From contig NZ_JXAL01000001.1 of assembly GCF_000829465.1 (NCBI RefSeq), positions 124,001-188,000 on the forward strand: a DNA stretch of 64,000 nt, in the 5' to 3' direction. Source of the stretch: Cohnella kolymensis (lineage in GTDB: Bacteria > Bacillota > Bacilli > Paenibacillales > Paenibacillaceae). Positions within the stretch are counted from its first letter, which is position 1, and each line of letters starts with the position of its first letter. The notes under the pieces are model-generated. The model was given only the letters and a program-made list of their open reading frames with translations, was not told the DNA's origin and searched no databases. A program made the translations under genes and the position numbers. Positions 15,949-24,809 of this stretch are shown piece by piece.

Positions 15949-17472
15949 ATGGCAAACGAGAGACTCGGATCCACGATCGGCGTTCTCGTATTCGGCATGT
16001 TCGTGGCCTTTTTGAATCAGACGATGATTAATGTCGCCATTCCGCATATGATGACCGAGTTAAACGTATCGGCGACGACCGTCCAATGGCTCGCCACAGG
16101 GTTCATGCTGGCCAATGCCGTTATGATACCGATCAGCGCTTTTTTAATGGAAAGCATCCCCACGCGGGTGTTATTTATTTCAGCCATGGGCCTTTTCACC
16201 CTCGGCTCCCTCATTTGCGCTGTCGGCCCTTCATTTGCGATCATCCTCATCGGGCGGATCATTCAAGCGATCGGCGCCGGCATCATGATGCCGCTCGTGA
16301 CCAACATTTTTCTGAGAGTATTTCCTCCTGAGAAAATGGGCGCCGCCATGGGTACAATGGGGATCGCAATGATGTTCGCCCCGGCCGTAGGCCCTACGTT
16401 CGCGGGATGGGTGTTGGCGGAGCACTCTTGGCGGGTTTTGTTCTTTCTAATGATTCCGCTCGGAGTGTTGGAAATCGCATTGGCCATGCGCATATTGTCC
16501 AATGTGCTGAAACTCAGCTATCCGAGGTTCGACTGGCCGGGTGCCGTTTTTTCCACGATCGGGTTCGGCGCATTGCTTTATGGTTTGAGCGAGGCAGGCA
16601 GCCAAGGCTGGGGAGACACAATAGTCAGGTTATCCATCATTATCGGAATTTTGTTTCTGCTGTTCTTCGTATGGAGGCAATTCTCAATCGATTACCCGTT
16701 GATGAACTTGTCCGTATTCCGGTTTAACGTGTTCTCGCTCACGACAATCGTCAGCTGTGTGGTCAATATGGCGATGTTCGGAGCGATCCTGCTGCTGCCG
16801 ATCTACATTCAGAACATCCGCGGTTACACGGCGCTGCAGTCCGGGCTTCTCATTCTGCCGGGGGCTCTCATCATGGGAGTGATGTCACCGATCGCCGGTG
16901 CCTTGTTCGATCGTGTGGGCATTCGTCCTCTGGCTTTAATAGGTTTGTTGATCACAGCAATCACAACGTACGAATTTACACGCTTGACCGCGGAAACGAC
17001 GTATACCCATTTGCTCTGGCTTTACGCCTGGAGAAGCTTCGGCATGTCCTTTATCATGATGACCATCATGACTGCGGGACTGAATCAACTGCCGCCGCGC
17101 CTCAAAAGCCACGGCACAGCCGCAGCCAATACGGCGAGGCAGGTGGCCGCCTCATTCGGCACGGCCTTGCTGGTCACTGTCATGTCCACACGGACAACCG
17201 AACATTTGGCGACATACGCCAATACGCTCACCTTATACAATCCGACCTTTGTCGAATCGGTTACCCGGTTTCAAGCGGGTGTCGCCGCTGCCGCCGGACT
17301 GCCGCCGGAAGCCGCGGGCGCCTATGCCACGTCATTAATTGGCGGGTTGGCACTAAGAGAAGCGACCATTAGCGGAATCAACGACGCTTTTGTCGTGGCC
17401 ACGGGCATCACCATACTGGGGCTCATTATCTCCTTCTTTTTACGCAGACCGAGAAAAGCTTCTAGTGATTAG
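15949..17472 (+). CDS. DHA2-family MFS efflux transporter (EmrB/QacA type)
   Basis: 507 residues with about 14 membrane helices, the DHA2 N-terminal motif LNQTMINVAIPHM, motif A-like ISAFLMESIPTRVLF, and GRIIQAIGAGIMMPL and GPTFAGWVL (motif C). It probably exports lipophilic drugs by proton antiport with the HlyD-like partner. Its stop overlaps by 11 bases the end of the convergent comFB-like gene. Confidence 0.9.
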   Translation: MANERLGSTIGVLVFGMFVAFLNQTMINVAIPHMMTELNVSATTVQWLATGFMLANAVMIPISAFLMESIPTRVLFISAMGLFTLGSLICAVGPSFAIILIGRIIQAIGAGIMMPLVTNIFLRVFPPEKMGAAMGTMGIAMMFAPAVGPTFAGWVLAEHSWRVLFFLMIPLGVLEIALAMRILSNVLKLSYPRFDWPGAVFSTIGFGALLYGLSEAGSQGWGDTIVRLSIIIGILFLLFFVWRQFSIDYPLMNLSVFRFNVFSLTTIVSCVVNMAMFGAILLLPIYIQNIRGYTALQSGLLILPGALIMGVMSPIAGALFDRVGIRPLALIGLLITAITTYEFTRLTAETTYTHLLWLYAWRSFGMSFIMMTIMTAGLNQLPPRLKSHGTAAANTARQVAASFGTALLVTVMSTRTTEHLATYANTLTLYNPTFVESVTRFQAGVAAAAGLPPEAAGAYATSLIGGLALREATISGINDAFVVATGITILGLIISFFLRRPRKASSD

Positions 17473-17746
17473 GATTGGCTTCGATAACGGACACGGCCTT
17501 GGTAAGCTCCTTTAACACGTCCGATTGCATTTGGGCATTCATGTAAATCGCCTTTATGTAAGCTTCGCCTTGTGTGGTGGAAGTGTAGCGGGGTGTGAGC
17601 TGGTTTAAAGCCAGCAGCAGAATATCCAGCTGACATTTGCTGCAGTGACATTTCAGAATACCGGGCTTCAGGAACTGATCCTGGAAAAAGTTTTTCACAA
17701 TCGGCTCCATCGCATTAACGATCGGCAAATTCCGGTCTAGCTCCAT
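17462..17746 (-). CDS. comFB: ComFB family protein
   Basis: A 94-residue protein from the ATG at 17746, with AAGGAG 8 bases upstream. The ComFB pattern is clear: NAMEPIVKNFFQDQF, a Cys cluster CHCSKCQLDILLLALNQLTPRY, and the STTQGEAY motif. The cysteines probably bind zinc. In B. subtilis comFB lies between comFA and comFC in the competence operon, but here it stands alone, and the family has since been linked to c-di-nucleotide sensing in cyanobacteria. Its role here is unknown. Confidence 0.72.
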   Translation of the reverse strand: MELDRNLPIVNAMEPIVKNFFQDQFLKPGILKCHCSKCQLDILLLALNQLTPRYTSTTQGEAYIKAIYMNAQMQSDVLKELTKAVSVIEANPNH

Positions 17747-17870
17747 ATTCATTCTCCTTCGCACAAAGGTGCATAACAAACATTCTATATTCCGCCTGCC
17801 TAGGATTCAACACCCTATTCGTCGGGGTAATAAATAATACAATTATTTACAGTAAAAGGAGGCGGCTGCT

Positions 17871-17984
17871 ATGTTCATACACGGCAAACGAATCGGACGG
17901 AAGTTATATGTCAAAATGCGTTCAGGAACATGGGTTGAACTGGGGCTGTTTGCTAAAACGGATCATTTGTTCCCTGGTATATAA
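17871..17984 (+). CDS. small basic protein, 37 aa
   Basis: A short frame that has everything a gene needs: AAAGGAGG 8 bases before the ATG, a TAA stop and a strong terminator 30 bases on. The product, MFIHGKRIGRKLYVKMRSGT and then WVELGLFAKTDHLFPGI, is basic at the N-terminus with a hydrophobic C-terminal half. It has no Cys and no clear signal peptide. I do not recognise it. Confidence 0.6.
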   Translation: MFIHGKRIGRKLYVKMRSGTWVELGLFAKTDHLFPGI

Positions 17985-18014
17985 CTTAAGTTTCGATGAT
18001 GCTCGACTGTTTAT

Positions 18015-18047
18015 ATAACCGGTGCCTTGCGGCGCCGGTTATTTTTT
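18015..18047 (+). terminator. intrinsic terminator after the 37-aa gene
   Basis: AACCGGTGCC and GGCGCCGGTT (10-bp stem, TTGC loop), then ATTTTTT. Confidence 0.87.
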
Positions 18048-18109
18048 CATTTTCCATGTTAAACTAAATGTAAATTAAAGAAGCTGGAATGAAGGGAGAA
18101 ACGGAACGT

Positions 18110-19165
18110 ATGTCTTCATCGCTGCAACCGAAGCTAAACCGCGAGTATATTGTCAATCTATTGGAGGAACTGCTCCTTATTCCGAGTCCGAGCGGATTCT
18201 GCATGAACATTATGCGAAGGATTCAGGAAGAAGCTTTAAATCTGGGATATAAGTTCGAATTGACGCCAAAAGGCAATGGAATCATTACGATACCGGGACT
18301 GTCGTCGGCGAACGAGGCGCTTGGGTTGACCGCACATGTCGATACTCTCGGCGCGATGGTGCGCTCGATCAAACCGAACGGTATGCTTCGCTTTACACCG
18401 ATCGGCGGCTATGCGATGCAAACCGTTGAAGGGGAATATTGCCTCATACATACGCGGGACGGCCGGCAATACGAGGGAACCGTATTGTCCACCAAGCCCT
18501 CTGTGCATGTTTACCCGGATATGCGGGATCAGAAGCGTGACGAGGCGAACATGGAAATTCGCATCGATGAAATGGTGAGAACAAAAGAAGAAGTCGAGAA
18601 GCTTGGAATTGCCGTAGGCGATATCGTATCCTGGGACCCCCGCACCCGTGTCCTGCCCAATGGCTGGATCAAATCCCGGCATCTCGACGACAAAGCCAGC
18701 GTTGCCGCTCTGTTCGGTCTGTTGGATTGGCTGAAGCGGGAAGGCAAGACCCCGGTGCGAACGGTTAAGCTGATCTTGTCGACCTACGAAGAAGTAGGGC
18801 ATGGCAGCTCCTATATCCCGGCTGATATTACGGAATTCATCGCAGTCGACATGGGCGCTATAGGGGACGATCTGTCGGCGACGGAGCGGGATGTCTCGAT
18901 TTGCGCCAAGGATTCCACCGGACCCTATGATTACAACATGACCTCGAAGCTCATCGATTTGGCCAAACGGGAGAATCTGCCTTTCGCCGTTGACATCTAT
19001 CCGCAATACGGCTCCGATGCTTCCGCTGCACTACGCGGCGGCAGCAATATCCGCGCCGCTCTGGTCGGACCGGGCGTGCACGCATCGCACGGAATGGAGC
19101 GGACGCATGCCGATGCGGTCGTCAGCACAGCTGCCTTGCTGATCGCATATATCATGGAGCCTTGA
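18110..19165 (+). CDS. M42-family metallopeptidase (glutamyl aminopeptidase/endoglucanase M type)
   Basis: About 351 residues; GGGAG is 11 bases before the ATG at 18110, while an ATG at 18089 has no good site. The dinuclear zinc peptidase features are all present: LTAHVDTLGAM (first His), SRHLDDKASVAALFG (bridging Asp), STYEEVGHGSS (Glu pair), AVDMGAIGDDL (Asp) and a late His in GVHASHGMERTH. These cytosolic enzymes remove N-terminal residues from peptides as large tetrahedral assemblies. It is a single gene between two terminators. Confidence 0.86.
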   Translation: MSSSLQPKLNREYIVNLLEELLLIPSPSGFCMNIMRRIQEEALNLGYKFELTPKGNGIITIPGLSSANEALGLTAHVDTLGAMVRSIKPNGMLRFTPIGGYAMQTVEGEYCLIHTRDGRQYEGTVLSTKPSVHVYPDMRDQKRDEANMEIRIDEMVRTKEEVEKLGIAVGDIVSWDPRTRVLPNGWIKSRHLDDKASVAALFGLLDWLKREGKTPVRTVKLILSTYEEVGHGSSYIPADITEFIAVDMGAIGDDLSATERDVSICAKDSTGPYDYNMTSKLIDLAKRENLPFAVDIYPQYGSDASAALRGGSNIRAALVGPGVHASHGMERTHADAVVSTAALLIAYIMEP

Positions 19166-19194
19166 TAAAAAAATTTATTACGTTCTTCAAACCA

Positions 19195-19222
19195 AAATGG
19201 CGACCGAATTGGTCGCTATTTA
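19195..19222 (+). terminator. weak hairpin after the M42 peptidase gene
   Basis: GCGACC/GGTCGC (19200-19216) with a 5-base loop and only a short T-rich tail. Confidence 0.4.
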
Positions 19223-19300
19223 GTTACTCCAATATATTGCAATATCGAACAGAGCGGTTAAAATTGGAATGAATGAGGCTTTATATGGGGGGGTCAAATC

Positions 19301-19495
19301 ATGCCAAATTGCCGTACAAGATTGCTTAACGCCTCAATCAGTGCAGTTATCGGAGCGGTACTATATCTCATTATCTCTTTGGCATTTGGCAATGAAATTA
19401 GTGATTGGCGCGCCCCTTTGTTTTTCTTTGTGACTGCATTTGTGATTGATTTTTTCGTCAAAACTGTTCCCATTTGGAATAGGAAAGATAAGTAA
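19301..19495 (+). CDS. small membrane protein, two helices
   Basis: The 64-residue peptide has two hydrophobic helices (LNASISAVIGAVLYLIISLAF and PLFFFVTAFVIDFFVKTVPIW) joined by a short polar loop NEISDWRA, with basic ends (NCRTR and NRKDK) that place both termini inside. GGGGGG precedes the ATG at 7 bases. It is AT-richer than its neighbours. No family assigned. Confidence 0.5.
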   Translation: MPNCRTRLLNASISAVIGAVLYLIISLAFGNEISDWRAPLFFFVTAFVIDFFVKTVPIWNRKDK

Positions 19496-19632
19496 CTGCG
19501 TGCAATTTGCACCTCAGAACGGAACCCGTTACTCGCAAGCAGGTTTCTCTGTAGCCTCGCCTCAAGCGATGCTCTTACTCTCTGGTTTTGTTCCGGTAAT
19601 ATTGCGATAATAGAGTCAGAAGTTTTGCTAAT

Positions 19633-20508
19633 ATGAGGGGCGGGGTGTTACGGTGGGGCCTTTTTTCCAGTGATTTGCTGCAGGATAAAATCGTGCTGAT
19701 TACAGGCGGGGGTACGGGACTCGGGCGCGCGATGGGAGAAAAGTTTCTGGCGTTAGGGGCCAAGCTTGCCATCGCCGGACGCCGCGAAGATGTTTTACTG
19801 CAGGCGGCGCAGGAAATGAGCCTCGACGGCAACGAAGTGTTCTATCATGCGTGCGACGTTCGCGACCCTGCACAAATTCAATCGCTCATGGACGCCGTTG
19901 AGAAGAAATATGGCCGAATCGATGTGTTAATCAATAATGCCGCGGGCAACTTCATAAGTCCTACCGAACGCCTGTCTCCGCGCGCCGTCGACGCTGTATT
20001 GAACATCGTTCTGCACGGCACTTTTTATGCGACGTTGGAAGTCGGCAAGCGCTGGATCGAACAAGGAAACCAGGGTACTATCCTCAATATTGTAACGACT
20101 TACGCCTCGACAGGATCGGGTTTTGTCGCTCCTTCAGCCGCAGCCAAAGCAGGCGTGCTGGCATTGACCCGTTCGCTCGCCGTCGAGTGGGCCAGATATG
20201 GTATTCGCCAGGTCGCCATTGCGCCGGGCCCGTTCCCGACGGAAGGAGCGTGGTCGCGCCTCTCCCCTACACCTGAACTGGAGGAGAAAATGCTGAACCG
20301 CGTACCCCTGCGCCGGGTCGGTGACAAAGACGAGCTTGCGAACTTGGCGGCATACTTAATTTCCGATTATGCGGGGTATATCAACGGCGAGGTCGTGACC
20401 ATCGACGGCGGCGAATGGCTGCAGGGCGCCGGACAATTCAACGACCTGCTCGAGGTTACCGACGAGCAATGGGACATGCTCGCGCAAATGACCCGCAAGG
20501 GTAAATAG
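19633..20508 (+). CDS. 2,4-dienoyl-CoA reductase-type SDR
   Basis: A 291-residue SDR with TGGGTGLGRAMGEKF and NNAAGNF. The active site segment reads TTYASTGSGFVAPSAAAKAGV, which matches the 2,4-dienoyl-CoA reductase group where the usual YxxxK is replaced by a Ser-Ala-Lys pattern and an upstream Tyr acts. It would reduce trans-2,4-dienoyl-CoA with NADPH during oxidation of unsaturated fatty acids. The first ATG lacks a good ribosome binding site; a GTG at 19645 behind GAGGGG is possible. Confidence 0.85.
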   Translation: MRGGVLRWGLFSSDLLQDKIVLITGGGTGLGRAMGEKFLALGAKLAIAGRREDVLLQAAQEMSLDGNEVFYHACDVRDPAQIQSLMDAVEKKYGRIDVLINNAAGNFISPTERLSPRAVDAVLNIVLHGTFYATLEVGKRWIEQGNQGTILNIVTTYASTGSGFVAPSAAAKAGVLALTRSLAVEWARYGIRQVAIAPGPFPTEGAWSRLSPTPELEEKMLNRVPLRRVGDKDELANLAAYLISDYAGYINGEVVTIDGGEWLQGAGQFNDLLEVTDEQWDMLAQMTRKGK

Positions 20509-20625
20509 CTTGCTCAACGCAAGCTGTAAGCCGCCCGCAGCGGCTTAAATCGCCGCGCGATGCATAACCGGTTTCCAAATTGTGTAACCTAACGTTACTT
20601 ATCCTGCAGTCGGGAGGTTACAACA

Positions 20626-20760
20626 ATGCCGTCAGAAGAAATTCAGCAGCCGGACACGGCCCCGCAGCAAGCGGAAGCGCCTACTGAATCCGCTGTGGAA
20701 GAAGCAGCGGACAACGAGGAGCAAGATTACGTTCACATCGAATGGGCGGGCTACATCTGA
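20626..20760 (+). CDS. small acidic protein, 44 aa
   Basis: GGGAGG lies 8 bases before the ATG, and a terminator follows the TGA. The peptide is a low-complexity acidic stretch (Glu, Asp, Gln, Ala, Pro; e.g. EEAADNEEQDY) ending in an aromatic segment, YVHIEWAGYI, that is strikingly unlike the rest. It has no helix long enough to span the membrane. It converges on the yjoB-like gene. Not recognised. Confidence 0.55.
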   Translation: MPSEEIQQPDTAPQQAEAPTESAVEEAADNEEQDYVHIEWAGYI

Positions 20761-20770
20761 AAACAATTAA

Positions 20771-20804
20771 AATGGCCGACACCGTTTAACCGGAGTCGGC
20801 CATT
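20771..20804. terminator. bidirectional terminator between the 44-aa gene and yjoB-like gene
   Basis: AATGGCCGAC...CCG pairs with CGG...GTCGGCCATT across a TTTAA loop between convergent genes. Confidence 0.75.
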
Positions 20805-20809
20805 ATCCG

Positions 20810-22084
20810 TTACCTCACCAAAAATCCCACCTGCGAATCACTCTTGTCCGTCAACCACACCCGCTTGCTTCCCTTTTTCAGGTCGATTTTCAAGTCGTCG
20901 ATGAGCCGTTCCAAATCTACCTGATCCTCGTAATGCTTCTGCAGCGCAGCGGACACGAACAATTCGTTCAACTGCGCGAAAGAGAACCCTTCCGTCCGGC
21001 GCGCGGCCTCTTCTACAACTTCCGGGCTGACAATCCGCTGCAAGCCTTTCCGCGTCAAATAGTGGACTCGAAGCCGTTCATCCGGCTGCTTCACCTCGTA
21101 TGCGCGGTCGAATCGTCCGGCACGATTAATGAGCGCGGGGTCGATTTTCTCCGGGTAATTCGTCGTGCCGATGAGGAAAATCCCTTCCCGCGAAGTCGCG
21201 CCGTCCAGCGTATTCAGGAAATAGGAGCGTGCAGAGTCCGGCATGGAATCGATATCTTCAATGACCAGGATCATCGGAGCCATCTTGATTGCAGCCGAGA
21301 ACACCTCCTGTATCGAATCGCTGGTCGTATGTTCCGTAATCTGCCAGTAGGCAACCGGAGCTTCCACACTTCCCGTGATCGATTTCACCAGCGTCGTTTT
21401 ACCGTTACCGGGCTTGCCGTACAAGAGCACCCCGCGTTTATAAGGGATATCGTACGTTTGGAAAAACACCCGGTCCTTCAAGAAAAATTCATCGATCGAG
21501 CGGAAAATTTGTGTTTTTAAAGCTTCCTCCATCACAACATCGTCGCGCTGTACCGCACGGCTCAATTCCTCGCGGCTGCGCTCCAGGCCTTCCTTCGTAT
21601 CGGTAAACACGGTGATCCGCCGTTCCCGCAGCTGCCGCTCCTGCAGATCGGCCAGAAAAACACGGAATGCCTCATCGTTCCGCGCGAAAATAATATCCTC
21701 ATTCCCGATCCCGTACTGATTCCGAATCGGAATCCGCGCAAACGCAACCCCATACTCCGGGTAGCCGATCACGTTATTGTGCAGCAGAGGATAGATCTCG
21801 AACGCGGAATCACCTTTGGCCTCTTGGAATTCGATCGTTTTCTGCTCAAGAAGCTCATAGATGACCGCAAAGCGATGCGCCCCCCGGAAATCTCTGCGCA
21901 CATCCTCCTGAACCCACTCCCATACGTCGTTTCCGTCATTCTGGGAGTAGAGCCCCACCTCGGACTGCAGCTTTTCGACAACAAGCTTCCTTACGCGGTC
22001 TAATGCTCTCGCGAACTGAAAGTAACTATTTTCCTCATGACCGCCCTCTTTTGCAAAAGAAAATGAGACACGGGACATCGGCAT
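20810..22084 (-). CDS. yjoB: AAA ATPase, YjoB-like
   Basis: A 424-residue AAA protein: an uncharacterised N-terminal domain (1-190), Walker A GKPGNGKTT (223-231), Walker B LVIEDID (273-279), sensor GTTN (306-309), an arginine-finger loop RAGRFDRAYE and a helical lid. Length and domain order match B. subtilis YjoB (423 aa), a SigW-controlled ATPase with proposed chaperone or disaggregase activity. The start ATG has no strong ribosome binding site and another ATG follows two codons on. No clear SigW promoter was found upstream. Confidence 0.85.
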   Translation of the reverse strand: MPMSRVSFSFAKEGGHEENSYFQFARALDRVRKLVVEKLQSEVGLYSQNDGNDVWEWVQEDVRRDFRGAHRFAVIYELLEQKTIEFQEAKGDSAFEIYPLLHNNVIGYPEYGVAFARIPIRNQYGIGNEDIIFARNDEAFRVFLADLQERQLRERRITVFTDTKEGLERSREELSRAVQRDDVVMEEALKTQIFRSIDEFFLKDRVFFQTYDIPYKRGVLLYGKPGNGKTTLVKSITGSVEAPVAYWQITEHTTSDSIQEVFSAAIKMAPMILVIEDIDSMPDSARSYFLNTLDGATSREGIFLIGTTNYPEKIDPALINRAGRFDRAYEVKQPDERLRVHYLTRKGLQRIVSPEVVEEAARRTEGFSFAQLNELFVSAALQKHYEDQVDLERLIDDLKIDLKKGSKRVWLTDKSDSQVGFLVR

Positions 22085-22129
22085 TGATATTCATATATAA
22101 AGTAGGCTCCTTATCGGGTTTGCCGGATG

Positions 22130-22162
22130 AAAAAAAAGACTGCAAGCCATCAGCCCACAGTC
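22130..22162 (-). terminator. intrinsic terminator of the thioesterase gene
   Basis: On the minus strand GACTGTGGGC pairs with GCTTGCAGTC through wobble pairs, and eight T residues follow. Confidence 0.65.
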
Positions 22163-22231
22163 GACAAGCGTCTTTTCGTCTAATCGGTATTGTTATGATA
22201 ATTCTAATAGAGAAATAGTTCAAGTAGGTTA

Positions 22232-22699
22232 CTAGGCTAAATTTGCGCCTTCGGCAGAAATGATCTGTTCGCGTACAGCGTCCGGGATCGGGATGCTTGC
22301 TCCGGTCTTTTTGCTGATGTACACCATCGTCCCGCGTGCCGCCGCTTTCAACTGTCCTGAAGCAGCCTCGACTAGCGAATATTCCAGGTCGAAGGATGAA
22401 CGCCCCAGCTTCGCGATTCTCACCCCGAGCTTAAGAGGCTCCTTGATAAAAATCTGCGACAAGTAGTGGCAGTGCATATCTGCGACTACGCAAACATTCT
22501 CTTCATTAAACAAATCCTCGGCTAATTGCAGATGATCGAGGTAATCCACGCGCCCTTGCTCGAAATAGATAAAATAGCTGACATTGTTCACATGCCCCAG
22601 CATATCCGTCTCGAAGTACCGGACCTTGATCGGTACCGAAAAATTGAATTTCTCCAGCCAGCCTTGTGCGTCCGGTACGATGTAAGGAATCTGTCTCAT
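22232..22699 (-). CDS. hotdog-fold acyl-CoA thioesterase (4HBT/YbgC type)
   Basis: 155 residues with the 4-hydroxybenzoyl-CoA thioesterase signature PIKVRYFETDMLGHVNNVSYFIYFEQGRVDYL: the Asp in FETDMLGHVNN is the catalytic residue. The remainder is strands of a hotdog fold. It hydrolyses a short or medium acyl-CoA, identity unknown. AAGGAGAACC precedes the ATG. It reads toward yjoB and ends at its own terminator. Confidence 0.86.
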   Translation of the reverse strand: MRQIPYIVPDAQGWLEKFNFSVPIKVRYFETDMLGHVNNVSYFIYFEQGRVDYLDHLQLAEDLFNEENVCVVADMHCHYLSQIFIKEPLKLGVRIAKLGRSSFDLEYSLVEAASGQLKAAARGTMVYISKKTGASIPIPDAVREQIISAEGANLA

Positions 22700-22888
22700 T
22701 CTGGTTCTCCTTCAATGATTAAAATAAACATCCGTACACAGAGACTTCGACGCAAAACGCCGTCATCCCTTTCTTTCGGCCCCCTTTTTCCCCGTTCAGT
22801 CGACATTCTTCTCTGCAAGAGGAAGGATTGTCCATTCGGACGTCGAATTATCCCATAGACATACATATGCGAAATTCGGGGTGTAACG

Positions 22889-23266
22889 ATGAAATCATTG
22901 TATATGTTAGTGTTTTGCTCCGCACTGCTGGCCGCATGCAGCAGCTCGAAAGCCGATTCAGGATCCGCCGAACAGCATGCGCACAAACCCACCATGAATG
23001 TTACGTGGAAAGTATCCGGAAATCAAATCACCGTCAAAGTCGACACCGATCTGCACATTTCTCCGGAGCATTACGGCCAGGCGCGTGCGGACGGTGAAGG
23101 ACACATTCATATGTATTTGGACCACGGCGAGAAGGTAGGCGTGAAAGAAGAGGAAAAAACATTTCCGAATCTCGAGCCGGGTAAACATAACCTAAAAGTT
23201 TCATTACATAACAACGATCACACTCCTTACGATGTGACGGAAATCATTGATTTCGAAATCAAATAA
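22889..23266 (+). CDS. His-rich lipoprotein
   Basis: 125 residues with a lipobox LLAACSSS (Cys at 17), so it is anchored outside the membrane. The mature part has many His residues (AEQHAHKP, DLHISPEHYG, EGHIHMYLDHGE, LHNNDHTPYD) in a beta-sandwich-like sequence. The GHIHMYLD-type segment recalls small metal-binding or copper-handling lipoproteins of Bacilli. It ends 22 bases before the histidine kinase, so a sensing partnership is possible but unproven. Confidence 0.75.
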   Translation: MKSLYMLVFCSALLAACSSSKADSGSAEQHAHKPTMNVTWKVSGNQITVKVDTDLHISPEHYGQARADGEGHIHMYLDHGEKVGVKEEEKTFPNLEPGKHNLKVSLHNNDHTPYDVTEIIDFEIK

Positions 23267-23288
23267 TCGTCCTTAGAGGAGAACCGCT

Positions 23289-24802
23289 GTGTTTCGACAT
23301 TTCAGTCTGCAGAATAGAATCCTCATTCTCGTCACTATTGTTACCGTATCCATGATGTCCGTCATCGTCTGGTTCGATTCATACAGCTTGCAGAAATCGG
23401 TAGAGGAAACTTATGTGAGCCAATTGAACGGAATGACCACCGCGATTAACGGAAGATATGAGGAATCTCATGAAACGAAAGACGTACAGCAAATTTTTGA
23501 CTACATCCAATTTAAAAATAAAGATGTGCTGCAGCTAACCTTGTATGGAGAAGACAAAATACTTGCTTCGACAAACCGGGTACGGATCGGGCTTCCGACG
23601 CCTCCCGGATTGATCCCGCAGGTGGCAGCGAACGAGATGCTCGTCGATCATCTTCATAGAGGCGAAGACAATATTCCTGTAGACCGCCTTACCGCCCCTC
23701 TGAAGGAAGACGGAATAACGATCGGCGCTATCGAACTGCTGCTGAACACTTCAGAAAGCACAGCGTTGATCAAAAACCGCACTCTGCTCATCATCGTCGT
23801 CGGGATTTCCATCACCCTTCTCTTATTGTTTGCTCTCTCGGGCATCATCCGGAGAATGCTGATCAAACCGTTAATGAAATTACGGGAAGCGGCGCTTACC
23901 GTCAAACACGGCGTTGCATACCGGGAAATTTCATTGGACTACAGCAAGGAAGTCAATGAAGTGGCCGCCGCTTTCAATGACATGGTGCGCAACCTGGAAG
24001 GGCGTTATGAGGAATTAAGGCTGGCGATGAAAACCATCCGCAAGACGCAGCGGCAGCTGGTGGAGTCCGAGAAAATGGTAGCTCTGGGTAATTTGGTCGC
24101 AGGAGTGTCCCACGAGATCAATACCCCGATCGGCATCGGCGTAACGGCCGCCTCTTACATTGACGAGAAATCAAAAGAATTTACCGCCTTGTTTCAGCAG
24201 AACACCATGAAGCGTTCCGATCTGGAGGAATATCTGAAGACGGTCAAGGATACGACAGGCATGATTCAGAGCAACCTGCTGCGGGCGTCGGAGCTGATCA
24301 GAAGCTTCAAGCAGGTCGCCGTCGACCGCTCCTTGGAGACCAAAAGGAACTTCAAGATCAAGGAATACGTTCAGGAAGTGTTAGTGAGCTTACAGCCGAA
24401 CTTGAAGAAGACAAAGCATCATGTGACCGTCAACGGCGAGGCGGACATTGAAATCGTGAGTGACCCGGGCGCAGTCTCGCAGATTGTGACCAACTTCATT
24501 ATGAATTCGATCATCCACGGTTACGAGCCGGAAGACGAAGGAAGCCTTGCGATAGACATCGCGAAGCATGGCAAACAACTGACGATGCAATATTCCGATG
24601 ACGGAAAGGGAATGCCTCCGGAAGTCGTGGAACAAATCTTCGACCCTTTCTTCACTACGAATCGCGGTGGAGGAGGAACCGGCCTCGGTATGCACATCGT
24701 ATACATCTCGTCACCCAGTCACTGGGCGGCACGATCAGATGCGTCAGCAAAGTCGGTGCCGGCACGACGTTTATCATTCAAATTCCAATTAATGAGGGAT
24801 GA
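23289..24802 (+). pseudogene. sensor histidine kinase, frame broken by one missing base near the end
   Basis: GTG start after GGAG. Two membrane helices (about 9-28 and 163-187) flank an extracellular sensor domain; then HAMP (about 188-245), a coiled coil, HisKA with GVSHEINTPIG (His275), and an HATPase with NFIMNSIIHGY, DDGKGMP and GTGLGMHIVY. After IVY the frame slips near 24705. Adding one base restores NLVTQSLGGTIRCVSKVGAG and the ending IQIPINEG with TGA at 24800-24802. Without it the reading runs on into the response regulator and gives a false fusion. Autophosphorylates His and transfers to the next gene's Asp. Confidence 0.87.
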
Positions 24803-24809
24803 CATCATC

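Noticed and set aside
18236-19006. Long open frame antisense to the M42 peptidase gene
   Set aside because: No ribosome binding site or known domain; it mirrors the codon pattern of the real gene. The same holds for long antisense frames over the IS transposase (8695-9522) and the surface protein (2911-3507).
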